Below, one piece after another: positions 21,201-36,043 of a stretch of DNA of 64,000 bases. The stretch's first letter is position 1. Each line of letters opens with the position of its first letter. The translations under genes were made by a program, and so were the position numbers. The stretch lies in contig JAVYIG010000888.1 of the NCBI GenBank assembly GCA_035222895.1, positions 186,001 through 250,000 of the forward strand. The letters are read 5' to 3'. Below the pieces are notes generated by a model that saw only the letters and a list, made by a program, of their open reading frames with translations, was not told the DNA's origin and ran no database searches. Source of the DNA: Strongylocentrotus droebachiensis. Its lineage: Eukaryota; Echinodermata; Echinoidea; Camarodonta; Strongylocentrotidae.

Positions 21201-23814
21201 CTTTTAAAAATGTTACCTGTTGTAATTCATATTGAATTTTTCATTTATTTTTCATATCAACAATGTATCTGTATATTACTAATGGACAAAAATTCACCTA
21301 AATAAAATTGTGTGTGCTTCTATATCTGCTGTCATCTTTCTAATTTTGTACCAGTCTTTTTCAGTTTTGTTTTACAATTTATAATACAATACCATGAACT
21401 TGATGATAATTATTTCATCATATACACAGATATTATTGCTTTGCCATGCTTAGTTCAATTGGCATATTTCACTAGTGGGGCTGACGTCTTTTGCCCAAAT
21501 TACAACTTTATTATACCAGGCTTTATTACAGTGATGATATACTAGATTATTAAGATATCTGAATGAAGAAAAGACCATCTTTCTGCTTTCGATCTGCTTT
21601 GATTTACAAATGATTGTAATTGCAGCCCCCTTTCCCCTACTGAACCGTTCTAATCAGGGAAGAGAATATAAAGACCTGAATAATATGGTCAGAAGAGCTA
21701 GTGTAATGAATTCAAACATAAAAGAAGAAACAAGAAACATTAATATCAGAATGAACTGAACAAATTTCTATAACAGATCCAACTAATCTGGCATACGTTT
21801 TTATTTTTTATATTTTTTATTGAAATGCTGGTTTTTATTGGGACATTCCTCCCCAAGAACCTTCTCTGGTTAATGGTTGATCTACCCCTACGGATCCACC
21901 ACAAGGCCAAGGGTACTAGGCTCGATCTACCGGTAGGGATTTCCCCTTTTTCAAAGATTTACCCAGACACGCCGCAACAAGGTACGGAATGTAGCCTTTC
22001 AGTGAAGAGCCGAATCACTGAGGATTGATATAATTCTATAAAGAATTTTGTCAATTTCCCTCTCAAATTATTTTAATTTTGACCTTGATAGAAAGCATTT
22101 ATGAGAATAGTATTCAATTACATATTTTTGAAAACATTATTCTTTTAAAACATTTTTTAAAATAAATAACTTGATAACTATATTATTACTTGCGCGAATG
22201 AATAACTATAATAATAGCCTAAGTGAATGAGGTAAGAATGAGTAAACCGTCCGTAGTTAACCTATGCATGTATCGTTTAACTCCTGGATTTGTCAACAAC
22301 GACTTTTTTTCGCCGTATGCACTCTCAAAACATAGGACCCAGCTCTCTTTTTAGTAATTGGTAAGCATAGTATCATTGACCAGACTTTATTGCTCCGGAC
22401 ATCAGAGTGAGTTCTAGTCACCGTGTTATCTTATGCCATTTTATAGACGTATTTTATCACTCTTGTAGACCAAATTTCTCCTCCGGCATTGGCCATTGCC
22501 ATTCACTCGCCTTCCCCTTGCCCAGCCGAGTGGCGGAGGAGGGAACCGCCGCCCTGGGCTTGGGGATGCTGGAGCGGGATCGGAGTAATTAGATTCATAA
22601 TAATTGTTTTGGATTTTCACCATTTAATGATAGATCTCATGTTAAATAGTATTGAACCACATGTCATTGCCTTGCCATGGCCAGTTCTTCAATTTCTTGC
22701 AGTTTGTTGAACTTTGAAATTGAAGATGTGATTGTGACTGAGTGATATGGATGTCAAGTTGTCAACACAGACATCAGTTGACAGATATTCTTGATAGAGG
22801 AAAGCCTAAGCTAATGTAGACTAATGGTACATTTTGTGAGATTGTGCAACTGCATATGTTAGCCTGTGATAAAAACCATGGCATAAAAGATGATCTAAAT
22901 CTAATCAATCAATTTTTAGCCTTGAGAGATATTGATTCAAGAGAAAAGAATTGACATGATATTGAGGAAAGGTCAATTCAAATAATGTTATTTTCTTTTG
23001 AATCTCAAAAATACAATTTTCGGTGCGAGGAAGCAAGGCAGCAAAGCTCTCTTGAGTGAGTGAAAACTCTGAACCTGTGTGTATGTGAGTCACAGGCATG
23101 CTGTTTTTATGTGCTAGGGCTGGTCTGTTTTGCAATGCCAAATGGTATGCCTGACTTGTGATAATGACACTGTCCTTTTACTATAAGTCTACAAACAGTA
23201 GAGGCACACAGAATCTCTTCCATTTCAATATTTCCGAGACTGTCTCCCATGTTTAATAGAGATTTAGCTTACAAAACAAAAGAATCAACAGAAACAAGGC
23301 CACCTTCCCCAGCCAAGTTTTTGCCTCTCTGAGGTCAGGAACCTATTGTTTTGTTTGTGAATATTTGAAGTAGACGTTCAAAAGGGGAAATTTTTCATTA
23401 GGAATCTTGTCATATATTTATTTTGAGCCGAGGTAATCCATTTGCAGCTGTTGTTGTTTGCAGCAAATGTAAATAAAGGATATTGGTTTCATGTTCTAAT
23501 ATATAGAGCATATCTTGATTTTGCAACTTAATGATGTGAGTTTCACTCTCAGTTTGACTCTCGGCCATACATACGTACTTTTATCAGCATTAAACTAAAT
23601 TCCTTAAAACAGGCTTTATATTCTTGTGTATGTGTACAAATACAAACAGCATATTTGGTTCAATTGTACATGTACGTATAAATACGTGTCTACACAATTA
23701 GTGTTTGCATGTTCAAGTTATACATGTATGCCTAGACATTAAAGGTGACTTTGCGAGTGAAAACCAGCACAACTTTTGAGGAATAAAGAGTGTTTTGTTG
23801 TTCAGTCTTTGCAG
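18230..23814. other. Intergenic region between L2HGDH and BTBD9
   Basis: Very AT-rich with few repeats. I found no gene, RNA gene or transposon end that I can support. The upstream promoter and any noncoding first exon of BTBD9 must lie here. Confidence 0.5.
22484..22590. promoter_or_regulatory. GC-rich patch upstream of BTBD9
   Basis: An isolated GC-rich patch (CCGAGTGGCGGAGGAGGGAA and CGGGATCGGAG) in an otherwise AT-rich stretch, 1.3 kb before the BTBD9 start codon. It could be a promoter or a noncoding first exon, but there is no obvious splice donor or TATA box, so this is only a suggestion. Confidence 0.25.
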
Positions 23815-23893
23815 TGATGAGAAGAGAAATCTTCTTCAAATTCCAAGGCACCTAGAGGATTGTCAGACTGGTTTCTGATCCCTTCTTGGAACC
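23815..23893 (+). other. BTBD9: Probable BTBD9 5' untranslated exon segment
   Basis: TTCAGTCTTTGCAG (ending 23814) is a good acceptor. The sequence to the ATG at 23894 holds an in-frame TGA (23876-23878), so translation cannot start further upstream in this exon. A leader spliced from an upstream noncoding exon is likely but unproven. Confidence 0.45.
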
Positions 23894-23972
23894 ATGAGTG
23901 ACACACATCGTATCAGTCCATCCACCCCGATGGGGGAGGTAGAACACACCAATATTCTTTCACAGGATATAG
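23894..23972 (+). CDS. BTBD9: BTBD9 exon 1
   Basis: Encodes MSDTHRISPSTPMGEVEHTN and ILSQDIG; donor ATAG|GTAAGT, phase 1. The GE(V/I)xHxxILSxxIG pattern matches the conserved BTBD9 N-terminus and supports this start, with an in-frame stop upstream. Confidence 0.93.
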
Positions 23973-26900
23973 GTAAGTTTCCAGATATTTTAATATTTCC
24001 CATTCTTTTCCTATTGTATGTATGAGAGATGTTGGTAGACAAAAATACTTGCTATTATTATAGATGTTCAGATTGCATTTTCATTAGGTACATGTCTTTT
24101 AGATTATTATTATTATTATTTTTTTTTTTTTTTTTGGGGGGGGGTGGGGGTGTCATTCTACCCATAATGTTTTCGGATGATGTTTTACCGAGCCATCTAA
24201 ACACAGAGTTTGGCCAACTTGGTTTCATTTGGTTTCAACATGGTGTATACATGTTCATTTGTTTTTGCCATACTGTGCCCAATACTGTGTCCAAACCGAA
24301 CCTGGTTGATCAAACTCTCCTCAGCAATGGCCCTCAAAAAGTTGCCTGATCACATTTTTCTTTTGGTTTTTTCATAATTTGAATTCAATGTTAGCTTGTA
24401 ATTCTGTACATGTACATGTATGTAGGAGCCTGAAAAGTAGGTAAACGTTTTTTAGTCGCTTTTATTGTTTTTCAATTTTGCTCGATAGTCAATTGGTGAA
24501 AACTATCGTATGTGTAAAATAGGATTACGGTACTGATAATAAATTTACCTACGTCCATTTATACTTATGTCGCCTCTTGTAGGTCACCTATTTTCAAATG
24601 AGGAATACAGCGACGTAACTCTTCTTGTAGAAAATCAGAAATTCCATGCACATCGGGTCATCCTAGCTGCAAGATGCCAGTATTTCAGGTGAGAAACAAA
24701 TATAAATTGCCAGGAAAAAACATACTTTACCAAAGGTTTATGATTATTACAGGATCAGCAGCCAATCCAATTTGTAATATCATCTTGAAAGCCATGTTGA
24801 TTTTCTTTGATTGAGAATGGGATAGTTTGACAGCACTTTCTCTATCTCCCCCTCGATCTCTCTGTCTGTCTGTCTCTCTATCTTTCTCTTGCTCTCCGTC
24901 TCCATCTGTCACTCTCTTTTTTCCATCTCTCTCTCTCTCTTTCTCTCCCTCTCTTGCTTTGAATGAAATATGGTACATATGCTGAAAGGCAGTGAGAGCA
25001 ACAAATATACTAATTTGCTTATAATTCGACAATATCAAGTTTTTGCCTGTAGGGCTCTTGCAGACGGTATTAGTAAAGTGGATTATCTTTGAGTAAATTT
25101 TAAGAAGCTGAGCACTTTTATCCCGTGAAGAAATTGACTAGTATCATACATACAGTACATGTGTATTAAAGGCTTTTAATGTCATTGACAATGCATGTAC
25201 AAAATGTACATAGCTCATACCTTCTTACGGTTAGCGGATGATATAAAGTGTATGGTATATCAAATCTTCAAATATGAAATAGTCTGTGTCATCATTGATT
25301 GAATTGGATACTCTTGTGATGTACACTGTACATGTAGTCTTTATTTTCATGTGTCACACTCACAGTCACTTTTAAATGTTGAGATTATTTTTTTTTGATA
25401 ATTTGACATGTTGAAAATGGAAGAGAATACATTCATGTGCTTTCACTTTCATTAACTATTTTATTGAAGAAAAGAAAAAAATAATCTTGCTTTTATTTTA
25501 TAAAAATGTAAATATATTTCAATTAATGATTCATGTATGAAGTCATACAAAACTTTAAAATTCTTTTTACAATGGTCTCAACTCACAGTTAAGTGAATTA
25601 AGTCATAGTCTTGTACGCGTGCAAAGATTATAGATTTCATTTTGATTCCCTCTCGAAAGTGTAAACTTTCAAAGTTTCCAGGAAATAGATCTGGGCCTAC
25701 TCTTCAAATCCCATTAAGCATGTTCGGGATCAATCAGATGTTTCATAAAGGAAATGATTCTTTTTGTGCCATGTGAGGTACATTTAAAAACAAAATCATA
25801 CTAAAATATTGAGTCATATCCTTTGTAGACAGGGGTCATGGGGTCAAGGAATATCAAGTTCATGTTTTATTCTTGTCTTGTCTTTTATCAATTTTAACTT
25901 CTATTCTCCAAGAGTAGGGATATTCTAGAAGACTTAAAATTGAGCTATTGCTGTTTGATACGGCTACATTTTCACTGATGATTACATCCAAACAAAATTT
26001 GAATTCAAAATGAAAACATGGATACATGTACGAAAATTCATCACAAAATTGTTATAAATGTAAGATTAATTGCCTTTGTCTGTGAATTGCCTTTTTTGAA
26101 ATGTAATTGCTCTTTGTAAATATTCTTTGATTTCTTTTAAGTAAATAAAAAAGCAATCCCATTATAAAACACATATACATGTATGTGGAGGACTTGATTG
26201 ACATTGATTTGAGAGCAAACTGAACATAGCTTTTTCTATATGTTAATTTTTCTTTTTTTGTAAGAAAATTATTATGATTTAGAGAACCGTACATGACTAA
26301 TTCATATTCAGTTTGATACTCAGTGATTCAAATTGTGTGGACACAAATTATAAACACTAATTATATGGAGTGGTTACGACTGTAGGTATCACATGACATG
26401 GTGAAAAGCCACCCATCTGAATCTGAATTACTCGCTAATCTGGATATAATTATCAATACTGCCACAGTTTAGTCAGAAGTTATTGATGTGATTATATTTA
26501 TCCTTCATTGATCAGTGTACATGTATCTGAAGTTCAGTTCTGTAACACAATCTACATGTACACTGTCAATAAAGGGACATGTATATTGTATGTACATATC
26601 TGTTATGCCTTGCCAGATTATACTGTCAAAATAGTCACTACTTCATTTTTTCACATTCTATTAATATACAATGTATATGGACATGAAATATTACCAGGCA
26701 GAATTTCATTTTGATATCCGATACCATTATTGAGTTTTATTGAACTTGAGTTGTTGCGTACAGTTGTAATTGATATCTGTTCTGTCGTTAATCTTGGGTG
26801 AGAGGGAAATGATTTGAATTTCCTTGAAGTTAAAAAGCAAGATATTCATACATGGATGTACAGGCCGACTTTAAAATGGGTGGCAGTAGGAAATTATGAA

Positions 26901-28743
26901 AAAAAATTGTTACATACCGGTACATGTACATGTACATTAGTGAAATAAAAATGTCATATCAAATGCAATAATGTTTGCATTTAGTTTTCAACCATGAGAC
27001 CTACTTGAAGTACATGTAGAACAAATATTGCTTCATAACATCTTCTCTTAACTTGTTCATAAAGGCCTAATTCTTTCTGATGTTGACGTGAAAAAATGAA
27101 ATACAGCGTTTTCTCCCATGATCTTTGTGATATATTGCCTGTCAAGAGCATGTGTGCTATGAGATCAGCCATGACGTCAATTGATGTATTATCTTAGTGC
27201 CACAGGGAGATGGCTTGCTATAATGTTATTACATGTACCTCCACAGATGCTAAATTTCTATCCACTACATGTATGTTCTACCTACAGCATAGCATATACC
27301 TGGTATATGTACAAATAATAATCTAAATTCATCATTTTTCCATCCTATATCATATTGATTTACTATCTTTGGGTTATTGCCTTCCTACAATGTAGATTAC
27401 TATTATTAAATATATTTGTGGCTTCCACCCAGTAAATAAGATCGATTGATCGATCTGTATCAAATTTCTCCCAGGAAGCATTACATTTATAAAAAAAAAA
27501 AAAAAAAAAAAAAATGTAGATTACGTAATTCTAAATTTAGAAATGTTATAAAAATCTTGTATGCATGCTCACTGTATACATGTACACCCTGTGCCTGTCA
27601 GTCACTCATGAGCTCTGTTTGTTCATACAGTTTGTACATGTATGCATAGTGTCTCTTTGACAAATCAAAAAATTGCTCTCTGTTTCTCATCCAGATGCTT
27701 TTGTAAATGAAGGGAGGGTTCTATATTTGACATTTGATCTTTTCCCTTATTAAAATGCAAATTGAAATGGGGTCAATTTTGATAAGTTTGCTTATAATGA
27801 AGAAAAAAAAATCTTCATCTATTCACTACAGAGGCTCAAAGAAACTTGAAATGATTTGAAATTGCACTATATCATTATATTGTATTACTCTAAAAATACA
27901 TATTAAATGTAATTAAAGGAAGAAGTGGGTGGGGATCCGACTCTAGGAATCAATTTAATTTGGCCTGAGCTATTTATAGAGACTTTTGGAGAGAATATTT
28001 ATGTGTAGTATTGTGTACACTGTACAGTGTATTTCCGATTGCCATGTATATTAAGCCAATTTATAAACTCAACTGATATGAAGACTTGTCAGGGAAGTAT
28101 CAATTGAAAGACGAGGGTAATGGTCATTTTATATGAGGTATAGTTAATGTTTGACAAATTTTGAGGCTGAAGCACTCTCCTATTCCATATATAAAGGTTG
28201 CAGAAATTCTAATGGATGCAAAGTGCATATTGCCCTTTGGTAATGAATAAATACATATAGGTCACATCTAAATCTTGTATAATGTATGATACATGTACAT
28301 TGTATATACGTTTTCATACCCTTGTACAGTGCTTGGAAATATTGTGCTGATCTTAAATGATAATAAAAGTAGTAGTAATGATAATGATAACAAGAATTCC
28401 CATTTATTTACTTTGAATGGAATGTCCTTACATATTCCTTTCTTGAAATTGAAAATGACTCTATTTTAATTGTGAAGAAAGGCTAATGGAAAAGCAGATA
28501 GTTTTTTTGAATGGCTGAAAAATGCACATGAAGGAGAGTGCATGACTTTAGCTCCAGCAACATTCCTGAAATATTTCAGAGGAAACATGAAGAGAGAGAA
28601 TATGAAGTTCACCACTTTCCCCCAAAAATGTTCAAAGAATTTCAAAAAATTGCAGTATTTAATGATGTTTTTAAACTGATAAATATTTATTGTGAAATAT
28701 TCATTAACCTATCTCTCTCTTTTCCTCTCTGTCTCTCTCTCCT

Positions 28744-28788
<45 letters not shown>

Positions 28789-31700
28789 CCCTCTCTCTCT
28801 CTCTCTCTATCTTTACAGAGCCCTATTCTATGGTGGCTTACGCGAGTCTGATCCCGAGTGCTGCGAAATCGAGCTGCAAGATACCACATCTCAAGCTTTT
28901 GAGGCCCTTCTCAAATATATCTACACTGGCTGTCTCAATCTACTAGACCTCAAGGTAAAAAAAGAAAACAGGAAAGCTTGTGATCATTTGGACGAGGGCC
29001 ATGCAGGAAATACTAGATCTATGTATTTTGTAGATTCATTTTCATTTATGTGGTGACTTGCAATAATCATAATTGTCTGGTTTGTAGATTATCACTGCAT
29101 TGAACATGCAGGAAGGGAAGAAGTTGGATTGGATTTGTTTACCATTGCCAGGCAACTCGATGTACAGATATATGGACATTTTCAAATGTGGACTTGTACT
29201 TGTATTTGTAAATATGTCCAAATTCAGTATTTCCAAGACAAAATAAAGTATTTAAACTTGCTGCTCCCCCTCCCCCCCCCCCCTCTCATGCTAATGTATA
29301 CTCCATTAGAGATAAATTGTGAATTCTTGCTTTTCATGCTGTAATAAGTACACACATGTTATATCAAATAACCCTTCACAGTTTACATGTACAACTTACA
29401 AAACGTGTATATTTTTTTATTTTTTAAACATTATTTTGTTGTTGTTGAGTGACATGTTTATTGCCAGTTGACGTACAAAATTACCAAGCTTTTGATTTTT
29501 TGCCAAAAATTCATGGCTACTTTAGAGGATGTTGTCCATGCATTGCTACTGAAAATGCCCCTCTTTTCTTTTGACCCATTGTTTTATATATTTAAAGAGC
29601 GCCCTCACCCCCTCTTTGAGATGAAAGATACTTTTAGGTGTGATTGAGTATTTTCTGGCCATGTGCAAAGTAGGTTGTGAAGATTCGATAAAAATAAAAT
29701 CAACCAAAGCAGATCTCAATCTCATCTACTGAGAGCTACAAAAGCATTTACCAATATACCTTTAAACATTTGAAACCCATCTGGCTATCAATAGACGATA
29801 TTATTATCCTGTTCATAGGATCGTCTCACAGCAAGCTGCACTTTAGGTGTGCCATTTCCAACCCCCTGAGAATCTTTCTCTCAACTATATGCACTAGCAA
29901 TCTAGCATACACACGGCCATGCTGGTCACTGACATTTCATTCATTAAGGAATCCACATCATATAGCCTTCCCATGCATTGCTGTATGTCGTGGGTTATTT
30001 GTGGTTAATTTGGATTAATGGTGTCTTCCGCGAGGACATCAAGTGACATGGCTAGGGTTTTAATCTGGGCCAATATAATCATAGTCTGGTGACTTAATCA
30101 CTAGACTACAGCACGTAATTACCATGCATGCTTTCGTGTAGGCCCACATGCAGGGGTATGTGCAAGCATGTGAAGTACACTTCAGTTGAGCTCTTGTGAA
30201 AACACCATATGTGGCGGTGATGAATTCCCATGTTGGTAAAAAGAAAACACATTTTTGGATGCTGCCCAATGGATTGAATTGATTTCTACTCAACGGAATC
30301 TACACTATTTTGTTTTTTCAACTCTGCTAATAATTTATCTTGCCATTATCATACTCATAAAAAAACTTGGGTAAAGGTTACAAAAGCAATAGGATTTTTT
30401 GCTCATGACTTTATTGTACACTTGCTGTAGAACTATTTACTTGTCATGGTAGGAATAACAATTTTGATCTTGTAATATCTACATTCATATGTGGACACGA
30501 TCTCATGTAGGAAAAAAAATGTGTAGACTGGTATGTAGTAAGAATAAGAAAGAATGGTTCCCTTAATGATTTTAATTCCCAGATAATTTATCCTCAGTAA
30601 AATGAAGAAAACGAATTTCTTGACATCATAAATACTTGCATCTATGTAGCACTGTAAACATTAATGCACACGTAGTCACGTACACATTGAATTTGACGAG
30701 AAATGTTTACCGTATGACACTTTCTTCTGCATTGATACTACAGTATTTTTGAAGCAGAAATCTTGTATAGATATTGCACGGAAAAGTGTATATGATCACT
30801 TCAGTACATTGCATATACTGCAATTGGAACCCCATAAAGAGAAACTGACCGAGATGATTATGCTATTTTTGGATGCAGCATGCCCCTTGAATGCTACACA
30901 CTTGGAGTAGGCCAGCTGGTCGTATGCCAAGCCGTCAGGGTGTGTTATTGTTAAGCCATATATCTTTTGTGTATCGATCGGTACTTGATGGTTTTCAAGT
31001 GATGCAGTAATATAAATCTATATTCCTGAATTTATAGAAAAATACTTCACTTACTAAACAAAAAATTTGAAATTGCAAGATGATGAATGCTTTTACCCAT
31101 TTCATCGAATTTGATTTTTATTCAACACATATTCTGTCGGGCTCAGTCCAAGTTATCTCTGGTTTTGTGATCAAGTGGTTAAATCTTGCTACTTTGTAGG
31201 CAGTGGATACATTTATTGATTATTTTATATTCATTTATTCAAGCAGAATTGGTTTTTAAGAACTTTCTATATAAGTAGCAACAAGCTTGTAAAAAATAGG
31301 AGAAACATGACTTCAGAATTATCCTCTGAATAGCCGAATCAGGTATCATTATTATACCCTCTCAACAATTTTTCTATCAAATGCACATGTACAAAACATA
31401 CACTGTACATATAGCTCAACATCGAGGAGATATTTGACAATTCCCATCCTAGTTTCAAATGGAAGTCCTCTTTTGAATGAGGGAGAGTGATGGGCACTGA
31501 TGGCGTTGACTGACTTGAATTTAATTCAATTTGCTATTCAATTTATAGTTCAATTTATATTCAGTATTTAATATTTGCAACAAATTATTGGTCTTTATTC
31601 CAGACCAAATGAAAAAAAGAAACATATACATGTAATTGTTATATCTTGTTCTCAATCCTTAGACATGTTATATTCATGATTTTAGATGTGAAGGTATGGA

Positions 31701-34700
31701 TAAACCATGAATGCAAAAAAAAAAATCATTAAATAGCTGCTGACTACTATCTTTAACGGAACTAGGGGGAATTGCTTGAGCATATTAATTTTGCCTTGAG
31801 ACTAATTACACTTATTACCGGTATTACAGTCAGACAATATCCAGGGTGACATCTAGGGTCTTAATCCTGGAAGAAGTGCTTCTTCAAAGATCACATTGTA
31901 TCATACTTCAAAAATTGTATGTCATCCCCCCTCCCCGAATACTTCAAAGCTCACAATGTCACCTTCTCCCTCTCTCCCCCCCCCCCCACTGAGAATACTT
32001 CATATTCAAAGATCACTTGTCATCCTCCCCCCCCCCCCCCCAACAAAAAAAAACTACCTCCAAAAAATATATATATATATTATGTGTAAATAAATAAATT
32101 AAAAAAAAAATAATAATAATTTAATACAAATTAAAAAAAATGAGTAAATGAATTATTTAAAACATTTACATTTGTGAAATGCCATTATTGGTGAATCAGC
32201 ACAGACTTGAACTGTAGAATCCTTTCTATGCCTTGAGCAAGAAGATTTAGGGAGCCTTCCTTTTCATTCCAGTCTTACATGAAACGTGAAAGTCCTAATT
32301 CTTTTGAAGGAGAGGGAAGGAAACTCCTCTCACCCATCACGTCTTCCCAGTGACTTCCTGTTGAATCCCAGACGTTTGCCTCGGTGCAATACCAGGATGA
32401 TATCGGATATCTTATAATGTGATTTAATCTTGTAAGGAATGGCTCCCAGAACCCTAACAAGATAGGGTGTCAATATTTCCAGAACATTCTGCTGGGCAGT
32501 TAGTTTCTCTCTGAATCACACAATACATGTACATGTACGTGAACAAAATAATAATAATAATAATAATATTTAGCTTTTATATAGCGCTTAATACAATGTC
32601 TCTAAGCGCTTTACAAATATACTATTACCCCGGTCATTAGATTCAGTGCTTTCCCGCACACACTGTGTGCACAATCTCCACTCCCTGGGGAGCATTCCAG
32701 CCAGGCAAAAGGGTAAGAATGTATGTGAAGTTGTTATCTTTGGAAAGGTTACTTTCCAGTCTAGTGAAGTGCAGGAAATTAGTAACATGTATGTTTAGGT
32801 TCCCTTGACACTAGAGTTATATATAGCAACAAGGCAGGCGATCAGGCTTGCTTGAATCTGTAAAACACATCTACAGTCTAATGGGACAAGTTTAAGTAAT
32901 CAGGTGATTTTGTGGCCCATAAGTTACCAAATACAGAATAGTAAAATAATATTATAATGTTTATATTACTCTATAATTTCTTGATTTGTGTACGCCTTGG
33001 GATCATTATAGGCAGATATGTGCACTAAACAAGTCTAATATTCAATTTCTTCTAATTCTAATCAGCATAATTGACACTGAAGGTTGCTCTTAATGTGATA
33101 TTTGTTCTGATCCAAGTGATAATTGGTCTTTACATGTCATACTACAGTTATCAGATGTACTAAAGTCTCTGATGCAGTAACATATTGGACAAAACATGTT
33201 ACTGAAATGTTACAAAATTCTTCAAAATACTATTTTGAATTGCCCCTTTTGCAGAGGAATATATATTTTGAAGTGATGTTTATTCTAATGCCTTTGATAA
33301 TTTATCACAAACGGCAAGTATGTACCTTTTAGAAAGTTGAGTTTAGAACCATACAGCGTCTACACCAAAGCTGTTTTTACCTGCACCCTACCCCTTCTGT
33401 ACCATACCCACTTGTATGGCGTCAGGAAGTTGGGACAAATTACCTCTCCTAGTCCACCGAAGAGGCACAATGGCTGGTACACCATTAAGACTTTAGCAAG
33501 CCAGAAGCCTCCATTTGATTATCTACATGTAGCACTAGGTTTCCAGTTCTTGCTTCTTTTACCTTCAAAATTGTGTAGTTTAACAGTATAATAGATTAAA
33601 ATTACAGATATCAAATGATTACACCACTTTGAAGATTTGGCTCTCTCTATCCAGGAGAACAACCTTTGAGACATCTTAGGTCTGGCCCACCAGTAAGGCT
33701 TCAGCGAGCTGGAAAAAGCAACCTTGGCACCAGATTCTTAGCACTGGCTTCACATCTTGCTTTTGATTTTGCTTTTGCTTTAGTAGCAGACAGACAAAAT
33801 GTACATATGCTTAATGATTACACCAATTTGCCTCTCCCTACCCAGGAGGACAATCTCCTTGACATCCTGGGCCTGGCCCACCAGTATGGCTTCAACGAGC
33901 TGGAAGCCTCCATCTCTGATTACCTGCGCGCCATCCTCAGTATCCACAACGTGTGCCTGATCTACGACGTGGCCAGTCTCTACACCCTGGGGGCCCTCAA
34001 GGAGACTTGCTACCAGTTCATGGATCGCTATGCCACAGAGGTCATGAACAGTGAGTCCTTCCTCACCCTGTCCAAGGTGAGCCACATGGAAGGAACTTCC
34101 TGCACCAGGGGGGTGTTTCACGAAGACTAAGATCAACTTTAAGTTGGACTTAACTATGGCAGGCCATTCATGCCACTGTTTGCTCTCACCATTTACTGCC
34201 ATTCATCTCTCAAGGGACGTACAAATCTACAGAATTTACATTTTTTGATGATTCATTATTAAAGGAAAAACTATTATCTAAAGATCATAATGGTTAGCGC
34301 AAACATTGGCATGAACAGCTTGCTATCGTTAAGTCCAACTAAAAGTTGATCTTAGTCTTTGTGAAACACTCCCCTGGACACTGTTGACTAAAAATGCTTC
34401 TAATTGATTTTGTATATAACTTTACGGAAGGTGCTGATTCTTGTCAATAGGTGCTTCAATTTTCATTTATATAAGCCAACGCTTTTGACTTCATATCGGA
34501 TTGCATGTCATGATTGCTCTTTGCTGAAATTCTCTCTATTTTTTCTTTCATTTTCGTCTGTTCTTTGAGTGTGTCAGCAACAATCTCAGGTTTTTTCTTT
34601 AGATTTCCTGAATATCAGTTTATAAATAAAACAGAATAAACAGAGTAGTGGACAACTATATTAATAATTTTTGATAGAACAGATTCACAATTAAAGAAGA

Positions 34701-35102
34701 GATAAAACCACTTTTCCATATAGATTATATTTAATGAATGGCACTATTTTAAGTCTACAATCTTTGATCAACGTAATATTTTGATCTCACCACATTAACA
34801 TTCTCTCCTCGTTTTTAAATTTTCACACATTCTTGGTGCAGGGTGCCCTGAAGGAAGTGATCTCAAGGAATTCCTTCTATGCTGCTGAGATTGACATCTT
34901 CCAAGCGGTTCAGAACTGGGTGCACGCCAACAAAGACATATCTCTCAAGGAGATTGTGGAGGCCATCAGACTACCTCTAATGAGTAGACAGGTACTTTGG
35001 AAACTTGCAAACTGTTTTAGGGAATGAAATGGAAACTGTTTAAGAATTTGTGGTGTGATACTAATAATAATGATGAAGATGATGATGATGATGGTGATGA
35101 TG

Positions 35103-35158
<56 letters not shown>

Positions 35159-36011
35159 GATTCACAGCATTTACATGGCGCCATATATCTTTCTTTTTTT
35201 ATTCAAAGGCGCAAGTTCCTCCACAAAAATTTAGCATTTAAATGATGATGATGATATTGAGTATTCATAATTTATCAACTCCACATGAATTATGTGTTTA
35301 AGGTACATAAGAAAACTAGAAACATGTACATACTCAAAGGTGAGACAAGCATATACAATGCTTTATTAGCAGTCGGGTAAAACAATCATCATTCTCAGAT
35401 ATGCCAACATAATTATTTTAAATATAATATTATGGAGAGCTTTTTTGTGAAACTTAGAACACCCATAGGAGTTTTGTTTTACCAGTTGGAGTGTGTATCA
35501 TAATTTTGCGTTTTCAATGGTTTATTTTTTCACCGATGACTATGTCAAAAAGACATATTGCCATGATAATGTTCGGAGAGCTGCATCTTAAAGCCCCTCT
35601 GCACTAGTTAGGCATAGAGGGATTATACCTCCCTGCGAGGTCACTGGCAGGTGGTTATCTCATCAAATCAGCTCTCAATTAACATAAGAAAAAGAGCATC
35701 ATGGGGGATCAACGGGTAACGCTTAGGCATTTTTGGCTGTATAGAGGGTTCAAGTAGCTATAAGTAGTGCAGTGGAGCTTTAAGGAGTTTGATTGACAAA
35801 TTGCACTAGTCTAATTTTAGCAAAGCTTTCAATCAAGGGATATTGTCCATTCTTCACTCTCATCCCCTTGTCTTTTTGTTTTTCGTTATCTTACTCTCCC
35901 CCTCTCTCTTTTTCCCTCCCCCTCTCTCTCTCTCTCTCTATCTCTTCTATCTCTCTCACTCTCTTTCTCTGTCTTTTTTCTCTCTGTCCTTCTCTGTCTT
36001 TCTCTCTCTCT

Positions 36012-36043
<32 letters not shown>

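Noticed and set aside
21825..22028. 67-codon open frame in the intergenic region
   Set aside because: No recognisable motif, no splice-site support and composition like surrounding noncoding DNA.
33780..34202. 140-codon minus-strand open frame
   Set aside because: It is the antisense shadow of the GC-rich BTBD9 exon 4.
35024..35245. Acidic (poly-Asp) protein
   Set aside because: Translation of a (GAT)n repeat after BTBD9 exon 5; no start context or conserved flank.
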